From: Rhyacophila brunnea
Lineage: Eukaryota; Arthropoda; Insecta; Trichoptera; Rhyacophilidae
Length of the DNA: 64,000 nt
Assembly: GCA_022495005.1 (NCBI GenBank)
Contig: JAGYXB010000458.1
Location: 310,001 to 374,000 of the forward strand
Direction of reading: 5' to 3'
Numbering within the stretch: the stretch's first letter is position 1; the number at the start of each line of letters is the position of its first letter. A program made the translations under genes and the position numbers. Shown piece by piece: positions 48,801-59,800 of the stretch. The notes beneath the pieces were generated by a model. That model saw only the letters and a list, made by a program, of their open reading frames with translations. It did no database searches and was not told the origin of the DNA.

Positions 48801-49273
48801 ATAGTAAATAAAAAAATTACATTTTTCCCATTGTATTTAGATGTATATTGATCGATTAAAATATGTTTAAAGCTTTTTTTATTAAATAAAATAGTACTCT
48901 TTTAAACCTCTCGATCTAATGTTTTAGAATATAGTCATATTTCAGTACATCTATGAGCAGTGGTGTTAAGATTTTTTAGATTTATTAATTTTTAAACGCA
49001 TTTATAAAACCATTAGTAAAATTAACGTTAACATTATAATATTATAGTGAAATATTAAACATGAAAACATAAAAATACAAAATATGGAAACCTAAACAAT
49101 CGACCCAGCTCGCATAAATTAACATCTGAAAATATACGGATATATTTTTTTTTAAATAATTACAATAGAAAATGACTTACCGATTTTTCTTGCCAAGTTG
49201 TTCTTATCATGAACAAGTATAATAATATTAAAATACAACAATAATTTTGAAATTTAACTTCAAATTGAACCAT
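42868..49273 (-). CDS. Gene B: secreted DUF1091-like protein, 4 exons
   Basis: Minus-strand model: exon 1 49273-49181, exon 2 45968-45813, exon 3 44789-44637, exon 4 43074-42868 with stop TAA; 202 aa. Donors are GTAAGT, GTAATG and GTGAGT; acceptors TTATAG, TTTCAG and TTCTAG; all phase 0. Exon 1 is a signal peptide (MVQFEVKF, then hydrophobic CCILILLYLFMI). Exon 2 has NRTEPYSLNC with both cysteines. Exon 3 has 'EVNACD', 'GRYQTW' and KYSNIYYECP, plus an extra cysteine (third residue) absent from A and C. Exon 4 has YFYIRNMKSENN, 'FPSVFPLASWRFDIKIYI' and a basic tail. The length and block order match insect DUF1091 / MD-2-related lipid-recognition-like secreted proteins; ligand unknown. It is the intact member of the recent B/C pair. 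A hAT MITE and a Penelope fragment (intron 3), a 278-bp tandem duplication (intron 2), and a SINE, a transposon relic and foldback copies (intron 1) lie within it. A possible ATTAAA lies about 95 nt past the stop. Confidence 0.87.
43249..43980. mobile_element. hAT-type MITE with CCCGGGAT repeats, gene B intron 3
   Basis: 732 bp, ends TAGGGAATCCAATCCCGGG and inverse, flanked by a perfect 8-bp target duplication GTCAGTAC (43241-43248 and 43981-43988). Both ends contain clustered AATCCCGGGAT-type words, several times each. The TAGGG end and 8-bp duplication indicate the hAT superfamily. The interior is AT-rich and non-coding. Confidence 0.9.
44397..44505 (+). repeat. Penelope-like terminal fragment in gene B intron 3
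   Basis: Aligns with 32013-32105 in gene A intron 3, in the same orientation, with the word 'tctgcaacgagcccgaaaca'. It sits about 130 bp past exon 3 on the gene strand, as the gene A copy sits about 60 bp past its exon 3. The insertion may therefore predate the A/B split. Confidence 0.65.
45233..45783. repeat. 278-bp tandem duplication in gene B intron 2
   Basis: 45233-45510 and 45511-45783 are direct copies: 'aacgattagtttgactttgg', 'aaaatttgatgtattcaata', 'aaataaacaaattacgagat' and 'acagaattacgacaaagttt' occur in both. Gene C has a single related copy (58610-58790), so the duplication happened in B after the split. Confidence 0.8.
46410..46820 (-). pseudogene. DNA-transposon coding relic in gene B intron 1
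   Basis: Two short minus-strand peptides look like the two ends of a deleted ORF: MASSSKAVRGNARDIVLKLW followed by 'QFCDDEKRQK' and a stop (near 46820-46730), and 'MTSTGFIFTVNGPKSDTESD' with 'DSLSGIEPLW' and a stop (near 46490-46405). An N-terminal 'ARDIVLKLWxFCxxEK' segment and an acidic, Trp-ended C-terminus resemble insect DDE-transposon proteins, but I cannot name the family. Internal deletion is inferred. Confidence 0.4.
47615..47810. mobile_element. Foldback family copy, diverged
   Basis: Ends TGTGGGTCTTTTCTATACTC and inverse (..GAGTATAGAATAGACCCA), homologous to 29256-29565 but with shorter arms and an asymmetric interior. A further fragment with 'ttgtaacaataagt' and 'tcgatagctgccg' lies at 47925-48095. 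Both are in gene B intron 1. Confidence 0.7.
48230..48480 (+). repeat. tRNA-type SINE in gene B intron 1
   Basis: A-box region 'gtggccgcgcggcttaagcg', B-box GGATCGAATTC, a body with 'gtgtgtcagggtatggaccc', 'ggctgacatccatttctcgt' and 'cctccactttgtggaggccc', and an A-rich 3' end. The homologous position in gene C intron 1 (about 59255) lacks it, so it inserted after the duplication. A second copy is at 60350-60585. Confidence 0.8.
48830..49070 (+). repeat. Dispersed repeat R2, partial, gene B intron 1
   Basis: Matches 59640-60060 in gene C intron 1 at both ends but lacks the middle part with 'cccacatgccccaagtagg'. The end lies about 110 bp from exon 1. Confidence 0.65.
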
Positions 49274-49619
49274 TTTGTATTATCTCAAAATAGACACCTC
49301 TGTCTATGTCAGTAAATAACATGAAATAATCCAGACATAAACGTTTATAATTATAATATTCTGCAATATCCATACCTACACAATTTATCTGATAAACTTT
49401 ATTTAATTACAATGTTCTCATATATGTCAAGTACTTAACCATTTCCGGTTTTGTATTCTCAATTTGTCAATATTTTGATTTCGTAAAAAATACTTAAATA
49501 CGAGTAATATAATACTAATTGTTCATTGTGAAATGTAAATTACCATTTCCGCTTCAAATGAAACAACATGTCAATTTGATCTGACTTTAATTAGCTTATT
49601 CTTGGTCTGGTTCTGATTA

Positions 49620-49980
49620 GCTTGAAACGATCATCTTCTGTGCCACCACGACTCTCCACCCCTCACAGTCTTCTGTTTCTCTTAAGAAAAAATGCTGGCT
49701 GCTCTTAAGTAGTCTTCTTCACGTAGTTACTGCTGCGCACCAATGCTCTTTATCTGCTTCACTTTTCCTGGAGACTATCCAAAACCATCAAATCTCTCTA
49801 TATTATCTGGTATGCAATAATCAATATATCCGAAAAACTTCACAATGCTTTTCAAACAGGTTCGTTTGGTGGATTTACCAAGAAATACGAAGCATTCGGT
49901 GACAAAACCATCATTTACTACACGTTCTTTTTCCTTCAGGGTCCATGATTCAATATCGTACGTAAAAACAGACAACAATA
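49620..49980 (-). pseudogene. LINE polymerase C-terminus upstream of gene B
   Basis: Minus-strand translation: LLSVFTYDIESWTLKEKERV, then 'LKSIVKFFGYIDYCIPDNIE', then a broken 'SPGKVKQ' and 'SFQANQNQTKNK' tail. This is the YGxExWTL...L..FGH...R.DN.E... C-terminal pattern of insect LINEs. Homologous fragments lie at 53090-53380 and 61560-61880. The copies at 49620 and 61560 are at the same distance upstream of exon 1 in genes B and C, so the fragment was duplicated with the genes. Confidence 0.75.
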
Positions 49981-50164
49981 ATATTTATATATATAATAAG
50001 TATATTTTTTGTAAAATTCGTCGATTCCTCATTTAGTGGTAAAACATGTTACCAAATCTTTCGCAATATGTGAGCGTTTTCATATTTCCTCGTCATTCCA
50101 GTCTCTTCCATTGATAGCCAAGACAGTATTTTCCATCGATAATAAAAGCTCTAAGTATATTTTT

Positions 50165-50640
50165 ATTTTACAGAGACACTCGACTAATACATCAAAATTA
50201 TTGATAAAAAAAATATTTATTTAAAAAAAAAAAAAAGACATTGTAGATTTTACAAATCAAAGTTCAGGACGTTCACAACATGAGATTTACACTGAAAAAA
50301 TCTTATTCTAATCAAACAAGTTAAATAAAAGTACATACTTGTCTAATATATAACAAATATTACTCTCACAAAAGAGAATAAAAAAAAAAAAACATAAACT
50401 ATTTTAAACGTTAAAATAAATTTTCAAAAACAATTACACAACACATCACTAAGTCTTTGGTGAGAACATTGACTAGTCTTGCACCCCTCGCTAATGATTC
50501 CTCATAGGCTTGATACGAGGAGATGGTTCCGACCCAGAATAGGACTTGGCTGCGACCACGTAGGTAATTGTCAGGCGCATAAAATTTAGGACGCCAGGAT
50601 TGGAAACTATCCCTCATGATAGCAGGCAAAAATGTCTCAA
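50165..50640 (-). other. Duplicated upstream block, unidentified
   Basis: This block recurs at 62300-62635 upstream of gene C. In this copy the minus strand has an open frame of 72 codons (50629-50411) with 'YLRGRSQVLFWVGTISSYQA' and 'YEESLARGARLV'. The gene C copy keeps 'QAYQESLARGARLV' but has stops and frame changes. It may be a piece of a further transposable-element ORF or an exon of an unidentified gene. No splice partner or family match was recognised. Confidence 0.4.
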
Positions 50641-50947
50641 GAACAGATGTGACCTATGAGATTCAAGAAAGTGAAAAGGGAGCATGCTTAAAATAAAGTT
50701 ATCGAAGAAGTTTCTTCTGGGCGTGATCCAAAATAATCTTATAGGAAACTTCATAAAGACTCCAGATAATAGACCTATATTAAAGAATACTACGCACCAA
50801 CGAAATGTAGAGTATTCGTACGACATTTGGATTCTTAAATGGTTTAGCTTGTCACATTTTATACAATATACTCATACATTGACCAAGATGATAATAATGC
50901 TTTCCTCTCTAGATATTAATTTGTATGATTCAGACAGAGCTTCCTCG

Positions 50948-52726
50948 GGGAATGGGACGATTTGGCACCGCGAACTGGCCTCCGCCGATTGGCCTCCGGT
51001 AATTGGCCGCCGGTACAATCGGACGCCGGCCCAATTGGACGCCGGCCCAATTGGACGCCGACCCAATTCGACGCCGACCCAACTGGCCTCCGGGAGATTG
51101 GACGGCGCACAGTTGAATTAAATGCGCAAAGGAATAGACGTACGTTACGATTTGTTGGAGTAAATAAGCAAATCAGTTTAATATGCTTCTATCTTCTCAG
51201 TAGGTGTACCTTATACATTTCGCGCTTGACACATTTTAAATATAGATTGAGAAAAATTATTATGCCTGATGATGTTTATTAAAAGAAAATAATTCTTCCC
51301 TCGCTAAAACTTAAAGATGTGCATAATCAATTAATTTATTGTCTATACATGGGTACTTATTTTTAGATTTACAACAAATATTTAAAATAATGTTAGATGT
51401 TAGAATGAAAATTACATTATATTTCAGCGTTTTATCGACTTAATATTATAATAAAGCTTAAATATGTATATTATTATGCATAAATGCGTATTTTAAGATA
51501 GTATGAAATTACAAACAAAATATTAAGTAAGTTATCTGCCAAGTATAAATGTTTCAGTAGTTTGATTGATAAACTACTTAGGTACTGGATGCCGGATGAA
51601 ATCCCGAATGGCCGAAATCCCGAAAAATGAAAAAATACAAACATCAATAATTGCGCAATTTTTGCAAGAGAGACAAAAACCCATTTTTTGTGGAAATATA
51701 AAAAATGTAAAATACAAACATCAATAATTGCGCAATCGTGAGCGCAATTTTTGTAAGAGAGACAAATCCCATTTTTTCGGAAAATGGGTTTTTCCGATTG
51801 CGCAATTTTTTCAGGAGAGACCATTTTGTATAACGAATGGATTTTGTGCATCTTAGAGAAATTGCGCAATTCACGATTGCGCAATTATTGATGTTTGTAT
51901 TTTACATTTTTTTTATATTTCCACAAAAAATGAGTTTTTGTGTCTCTTGCGAAAATTGCGCAATTATTGATGTTTGTATTTTTTTTTATTTTTCGGGATT
52001 TCGGCCTTCGGGATTCCGGCCATTCGGGAATTCAGCGTTCGGGATTTCGATATTCGGGATTTCGGCTTTCAAGATTTAGGCTTTCGGGATTTCGGCCTTC
52101 GAGATTTCGTCCGGCACCCAGTACCAAAGTAGTTTATCAATCAAACTACTAAAACATTTATACTTAGCAGATAACTTACTTAATATTTTGTTTGTAATTT
52201 CATACTATCTTAAAATACGCATTTATGCATAATAATATACATGTTTAAAGCTTTATTATAATATTAAGTCGATAAAACGCTGAAATATAATGTTATTTAC
52301 ATTCTAACATCTAACATTATTTTTAATATTTGTTGTAAATATAAATAAGTACCCATGTATAGACAATAAATTAATTGATAATGCACATCTTTAAGTTTTA
52401 GCGAGGGAAGAATTATTTTCTTTTAATAAACATCATAAGGCATAATAATTTTTCTCAATCTATATTAAAATGTGTCAAGCGCGAAATGTATAAGGTACGA
52501 CTACTGAGAAGATAGAAGCATATTAAACTGACTTGCTTATTTACTCCAACAAATCGTAACGTACGTCTATTCCTTTGCGCATTTAATTCAACTGTGCGGC
52601 GTCCAATCTCCTGGAGGCCAGTTGGGTCGGCGTCGAATTGGGTCGGCGTCCAATTGGGCCGGCGTCCGATTGTACCGGCGGCCAATTACCGGAGGCCAGT
52701 TCGCGGTGCCAAATCGTCCTAGACCC
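50948..52726. mobile_element. Giant foldback DNA element
   Basis: 1779 bp, flanked by a perfect 8-bp target duplication CTTCCTCG (50940-50947, 52727-52734). The two arms are inverse copies of each other over at least 650 bp, from GGGAATGGGACGATTTGGCA at the left and GGGTCTAGGACGATTTGGCA (inverse) at the right inward past 51600/52090. The outer 170 bp of each arm are a degenerate tandem array of CCAATTGGACGCCGG-type units. The inner arms carry 'ttcgggatttcgg' tandem words and several copies of 'attgcgcaatt'. The open frames inside come from the repeats and are not genes. It lies in the gene C 3' flank. The superfamily is not assigned. Confidence 0.9.
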
Positions 52727-52775
52727 CTTCCTCGAGCTTATAAAAAATGTTCTAAACATTCCAAAGGGGTTAAAA

Positions 52776-53447
52776 ATCATAGTCTATAGCAAATTCATAA
52801 TAATATAATGCTTTCATATCTATTTTGTTCCAATGAATCGTTTACTCATTTTTAAAACACTTTACACTTTATACTTTATACTTTACACTTTATTTAATTA
52901 CAATGTTCTCATAATATGTCAAGTACTTAACCATTTCCGGTTTTGTATTCTCAATTTGTCTATTTTCTGATTTCATAAAATATACTTAAATACGAGTAAT
53001 ATAATACTAATTGGTCATTGTGAAATGTAAATTACAATTTCCGCTTCAAATGAAACAACATGTCAATTTGATCCGACTTGAATTAGCTTATTCTTGGTCT
53101 GGTTCTGATTAGCTTGAAACGATCATCTTCTGTGCCACCACGACTCTGCACCCCTCACAGTCTTCTGTTTCTCTTAAGGAAAAATGAAGGCTGCTCTTAA
53201 GTAGTCTCCTTCGCGTAGTTACTGCTGCGCACCAATGCTCTTTATCTGCTTCACTTTTCCTGGAGACTATCTAAAACCATCAAATCTCTCTATATTATCT
53301 GGTATGCAATAATTTATATATCCGAAAAACTACAGAATGCTTTTCAAACAGGTTCGTATGGTGCCTTTTCCAAGAAATACATTAAATATCATAGTCTATA
53401 GCAAATTCATGATAATATAATGCTTTCATATCTATTTTGTTCCAAAA
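52776..53447. repeat. Rearranged block between 60-bp direct repeats
   Basis: A 60-bp sequence ('catagtctatagcaaattca', then 'ataatataatgctttcatat') occurs at 52776-52836 and again at 53388-53447. Between the copies lies 52890-53380, a copy of the region normally upstream of exon 1 (compare 49385-49880 and 61330-61850) but without an exon 1. This indicates a local insertion or duplication event in the gene C 3' flank. Confidence 0.75.
52858..52895. repeat. Short ACTTTATA/ACTTTACA microsatellite
   Basis: Four to five imperfect 8-9 bp units (ACTTTACACTTTATACTTTA) mark the left junction of the inserted upstream copy. Confidence 0.6.
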
Positions 53448-53830
53448 ATATAACTGTACTATAAAATAATAATATACTTCTTACTGTTATTTTTGCAATG
53501 AATCATTTACTCATTTTTATAATAAGCTGTAATTCAAATAACTGGTAAGTATACTAGAATTTTACATGATATTTTCCAAGTAATTATCTGTTATTTTTTG
53601 TATGCCATCAGAAACCTAGTTAAAAGGAATACTATTTTATGGGTTTAAATAATAATATAAACTCTTTATTGTGCAATATTTGTATTATAGTATTAATTGT
53701 ACTCATACATAATATTATGATATTGAAACATGTTTTTAATAATCGAATAATCAACAAAGCAACCCACTGTAATAAACTGTATATCATTTTATAATGATTG
53801 GTAAACTCAATATCTTAAACATCAAATACA

Positions 53831-56800
53831 TTACGATATAGTTGAGTTAGTTTCCTTAACCTTTTTAAAGTTTTGTAGTTTACGTACAGTTTTTACGTAC
53901 ACCTGTATATGTAACATCAACAGCTTCGTTTTGGCAATGTAAATTTTAATGTCAAATCGCCAACTCGCCAAAGGAAAAACGCTCGGAAATATGTTGTTTT
54001 CCGATTTCATGTTCCTTATGTAGAAGTACCCCGGCTAGAACACATCAAGTATAATAATATAAAAAACAAAACAACACTGTATTATAAAAGCCTAAGATGT
54101 ATTTTCGTTGCGCACAATTTGAAACTAATAAAAAAATTATAAATCGATCATTATTTCGCCGGCTGCGATGAAGTTCTACCGCGTAAACGTATAATAAATT
54201 TAATTAATACTGTAAAAAAATACATGGAGAAAAACACAGCATCATATAGACTAGGTACCAAAAAAAGTACAGTTGTTCATAAACGTAATAAAAAGAAAAC
54301 TTTACGGATATAACTAGGACCGCCAAAAAAGTGTTGATACTTTCTATCGATACAGTTAGGATGTCATATCGAAAAAAAATGTGTCGTTATCAGCGCAGCT
54401 ATTCTTAACAGTTATTACTTTAGCACGTTTCCGTTATTTGTTCAAATTAACACGGAAGGCATTCCATACGGAAGACGGTTATCTACAGCTATCTACAATA
54501 ATTGGTAAATTCGTAATACGCCAAAAATTTAGGCCGGTAGACATGTCGGTTAAATTCCGGTATGTTCGCGCTGGCGGATACGGCCGAGCCCGATAATTTT
54601 GTATTGGTAATTGCAGTACAACAAATATTATGATACTAGTAGCGGCTACTAGCCACTCGATATATTATGACGGCTCGCGGGGAACTACAATTTAAGACGG
54701 CGACCGTAACGCAATCATATTTCAAAACAGATCTTGCATCTTAAATCATACGCTACGTTCCCCATCAGGTCGCCATTAGATATAATCAGCATGTTATTTA
54801 AATGTGGTAATTAAATATTAATTGAAAGGTCCATAGCGAATGGGTTAATTCTCAATAAGTAAAATTGACGTACTTACTCTGTTTCGCTCTACAAGTCAAC
54901 ACAGCCAAGAGAGGGGCTGTTAAAAGATAGCACTTTTTGACAGTTCAGACGGTTAAATTTTTTATATTATTAAACGCCAGAATGCGTTAAGTGATAAATG
55001 TGATAAATTTATCACAATATGTAGCTCTTTTCGGATGTTAAGTGATATGCTGGAATAGGCTCGCTGGTATTGCTATCAAAGTATTGGAGTATCGGTCATA
55101 AAGTGTCGATTCTCGTAAGTTTAGTATTGGTATCAATTGATGACCCTAGATATAACTATTCTACGAGTAGAACCATTTTATCTACGCTGTAATAGTGCCT
55201 TTAAGGGGCTAAGCGAGGATCGGGAAATGGATATATACATGAATACATAGTAGTTTCCACTAGTTTAATATTAATGTAGTCTACTGTAGGGTTCCTTTTT
55301 CGACACATCGGAATATTTTTTTTATTTTGCCATATTTATTTTTTCAAAATTAATCAGTTATATTATAATATAAAACTTTTTTGAACATCATTACAAAGCG
55401 TTCGGTGACTTACGTTGTTAAACACAAATATGTAGCTCTACGTCAAAAACCAAGTTGTCAAAGCGCTGATACTCTAATTTTTCCTGTAACACGCTGAAAT
55501 CCAGACTTCAAGATAATCGACGCATTCAATTTTTGGTGGGAAAATGCTAAGCATAAAATGAACTTATCCATATTCTAAGAGTATAAAGACTTGACCACAC
55601 TTTTAAAAGATATTCTAGCAGCTTGAAGAAAATGGTAATCACTGATGACGTCAAGAGTAGGAGATAGAGATGAGAATATAATATTTTGTTAAAAAGACGG
55701 TTTCCAACGCAATATATAATATTAATATTATCAGGACCTGGTTGATTTCAATGGCTTCTTTTAACAACCCCAAAATTTATTTTGTCTTTCATGTAAAAAT
55801 TTGTGGCCTGTTTCTAGGGGGTAAATTAACCTATCGACATAGTATAACATTTTAAGTCGATTTGCGACATGCATTTTAATGACACACGAGGTCTGCCCAA
55901 TATAAATAATTTTTCATCCGCGACATAAATATCTTTCGCATCTAAAACCTTGTAGGAAGAATAGCAAATAAAATACAATCTAGCATCATTTTACGGCTTA
56001 AACTAAATTATTAATGTTGGTTATAATGTTTGTTAATAATTGACCTGTTGGGTCACTAGTGTGGTGTTCGATGTGTGGGTTGAGGATGATGATAATGAAG
56101 TCTACGATGTAGCAGGGTGAGATTTATTAGCAGCGTATCGGTACAATAGTATATTATACAATGATAGTACATATAATCTACTGAGATAGTTACGAGCTAG
56201 GTACTTGGATTCGAGTGACATTTAGATAAATTATTCTTCGTTATTTATACAATAAAAAGTAATACCTTAACATAAAATTCTGGTACATAATCATATTGGA
56301 CTAATTAAAGAGTCAGCGTTTTAAATCGAGTAGCGAAATGAAATATTATTTATTATTACAGTCGTAAGAAAATAATATGATACCATGAAAAATGATTATT
56401 CGGCTAATACACCGTAATGATATAATATGCTGTGATATGATGTATAATATACCGTATCTAATATTGCCAATCGACTTGCTGATCTAGCTAATAAGTTGTT
56501 TGCTGGAAATTGATTCGCTGGGAATATATTACTGCAGAATAATTTGATACATTAAACAATAGATATCTGATCGCTACTATTCTGCAGCTACAGACCTATG
56601 AAAAATCCTACCTTCATTATATATATTTACGCCGATATATTTGTTTATGAAATAATTACAACTCACAACTTTTGGGCATTCGAAGTAAATATTGGAATAT
56701 TTCTTCAAAGCTGGCTTTAACCATGTTTGGTACCGTCCTACGTCACATATATTCACTACGTAGGAAATTATGCTTTCTTTATATACATTATTACGAAGTT

Positions 56801-59800
56801 CGTAAGCCTTTAATGATACCTGAAAAAAATAATTAAGAATTAACCCCTCTTTGTTTCATACACAGTGAATAATATCGCACGATACAAAGTCTAACGACCA
56901 TTTTCCATCAAGCGGTTGCAGTAAAACGTAGAACTGTATAAAAACTTTCATATTGCATTGACGCAATTTCATCGAATAATCAAATGGTCGCGCGAGTTTA
57001 TATCGAACAATAATATTCGCTGCGTATCAAACAGGGTTTATTATTCTAATCATTATTTTCGAGTGACTAACTATTATATTAATCTATAATGTTTCTAAAT
57101 AATCTTGATATTTTTTTAAATCCATGCAGTTTTTTTTTCAATAATTATAAGTATCTACTTTCTGAACAATTCTGAATAGGGGATCATTTACCAAAAAAAA
57201 CCGATTCATTCTGTGAAATTGTCATACGTGTGGGTATATTCTATACACAAGGCTACTTATCGACCGCTAAAGTGATAAATATTATCACTTTATCATAATT
57301 GTGTCGCTAGATTTCAAAATCAGCCAAGTCCATAATAGATAAATAGGGGAAAAACAGCTTTTTGTTTTCTCGAGTACACAGTCACAAGAATGAAAGTTTA
57401 TATTATTTCGAGTATAGAATATTTAAAATAATAAATTCCACATTTCTATAATGCAGAAATGTTAGAAAGCATTAGTTCTTCAGGAATTCACAAAAAAAGT
57501 AAAAAATACCTAAAGGTGGACTTGGCTGATTTTGAAATTTAGCGACACACTTATTTATGTATTAAGGTATTATAAATATTATAATAATGAACAACATTAG
57601 TAACAATTATTGTTACAATAAGTTAGCCGTCTAAACAGCCAAAACTGTCTATCTCGCTCTAAAGTTAACACAGCCAAGAGAGGTGCTATTAAAATATAGA
57701 ACTTATTGTAACAATTAATTGAAACTAATTTATTGTTATTGTTACAATAAGTGTTAATAATTCGATACAAACCTACCCTAGATAGCTGCCGTAGAGGTCG
57801 AAAAGCGGTCTTGTGTATCAAATAGAAGTGGTGAATAGAACAATCTCGACGATTACTTTACGAGCTGTTTGTTGGCGAATTTAAAAGCGGGCGATTTAGC
57901 TACTGCGATTGTGATGATGACACACAAAACTTTCCATTCGCTGTGAAGCAAACAAGCTAGTGACTATTTTGACAGAACCTAGTTCGTTTTTTACCGGGAG
58001 GTCACTACTACGCTCTACTGTGCAGACGCAGTAGGCCCAGAGGGAACGAAACGACTGGCCTCCGGACAATTGGACGCCGCACTGTCGTAGACAAGTGTAG
58101 ACGAGGTATTTTTAATCAGTTTCTATCTACTACTTAGAAGTATAAATTGATTTTACTCTTAACATTATGTATTCTTTATCGCGGATTGAGAATTACCATG
58201 CCTAAGGCTTTATATAAAATAAAAAACTCTTTTTTCGTTGGAACTTTAACATATGCACGATTAAATCATTGTTTACGTCTGCATATTTACATTCTTACTA
58301 ACTATTAAATCATAATATAATCATTGAAGTATAAATAATAAAATTGGATATTTTTTTAAGTACCTATAAGTACCTAACGTATATTTATTTTCGAGTTCCG
58401 TGGTTCCGTCTAGTTGTCCGGTGCCAAATCGTCCTAGACCCGGCCGGCGCGTGTAGCGTGTAAAGTTGACCGGCTTTCAACTTTTCTCTGTAGATTGTTT
58501 ACAATCTGTTTATTAGCTTGTTCAATATTTACACTGGGCGACTTTACAGGCAGATTCTAAATTCGCCAACAAACAGCTCGTAAAGTAGCTCAATGTAATT
58601 GACGCATAAGGAACGATTAGTTTGACTTTGGAATTTTAAAATACATAATAATTATAATTTATTATTCCTTTTAATGCGTTTACATCGGTATTTATTTATT
58701 AATAAAAATATATTCAAATTTGATGTATTTAATAGTTACTTGGGAGAAATTAAAATCAAAATGTGTTCAAAAATAAACAAGGTACAAGATCCATATTACC
58801 TCTGCTTCATTATTAATATTACGAGCTATGTAGACATCGCAATTCAGGGAATACGGTTCCTTTCGATTGGCTCTCGATACGTTGCACTTGGCTGAACTAT
58901 ACCAGTCTTTGTTAAAAGAAGCAACATGCCCTCGTTCAAATTGAATAGTTGTCTTCTAAAATAATTATTTAAAACAAATTTATTAAGCACCTAACATTAT
59001 TCCCCGCTCCAGTTATAACTTACGTTTAATCGACTTAATACTTTTAATTTTGAATTAATCTAGCTTGGATGTTGAATCGAAGTACAAACAATTGTGGTAG
59101 AAATGGTAGGTTAATTTTTTTTAGGTAGCAAATACTTAACCTAATTGATACAATACGACAAAGCCTATTGAAATGTAAATTACACAAAATGTAAATAACA
59201 CAAAATTTGTGATAAATGATGGCAATTCAAAACGGGCATTTTACTGACAATCCATTTAAACATTATTTTTAAAAAGTTTAAGACATTCACAATATGCATA
59301 AAACATAATAAGTATAATAAACTCTTTCTTTTTCTCAATGAATAATATGTTTTCAAATTATATTAAGAATAAAAAATAGTTTATAAAATTGTTAGCAAGT
59401 GCAAGTAGGATAAGACTAAAATTTCGAAAAATTCCTAACAAGTCACCTATTCTTACCGTAAAAATCGATGTTTTTTGATATTGGAAAAAAAAACAAGAAA
59501 ACTTATGAAACAACATTAAATCAATAATTTTGTCTAAAAAAAACTACTTGGAAAAATAAATAAATCTGATACAGAACCCTTCTTTTAAGCCGTTTTTTTC
59601 TAATTTGTCGCTTTCTCTTTTAAAACAAAAATATTTTTCCCATTGTATTTAGATAGGTATTGATCGATTAAAATGTGTTTAGATAATGAATTTCTATGCC
59701 TCTTCCCCTTAAAAGCCCACATGCCCCAAGTAGGTTAAAATGGAGGTTTTATGGTATTTTCAGAGCATAAGCCTGGACATTCCTTAAACGTTGTAGATAA

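Noticed and set aside
50948..52726. CRISPR-like array, because of regularly repeated short words
   Set aside because: Repeats are direct, variable and without unique spacers, inside an inverted-repeat transposon of a eukaryotic genome.
50684..52780. Several 60-145 codon frames with repeated N/W/P/T/Q-rich or FRPFG-like peptides
   Set aside because: They are translations of the tandem units in the giant foldback arms and appear on both strands and in several frames.
54381..54596. Frame with 'KFRPVDMSVKFR' and a glycine/arginine-rich end, faintly like ribosomal protein S16
   Set aside because: The similarity covers only a few residues and the order of the rest does not fit; not enough for a processed pseudogene.
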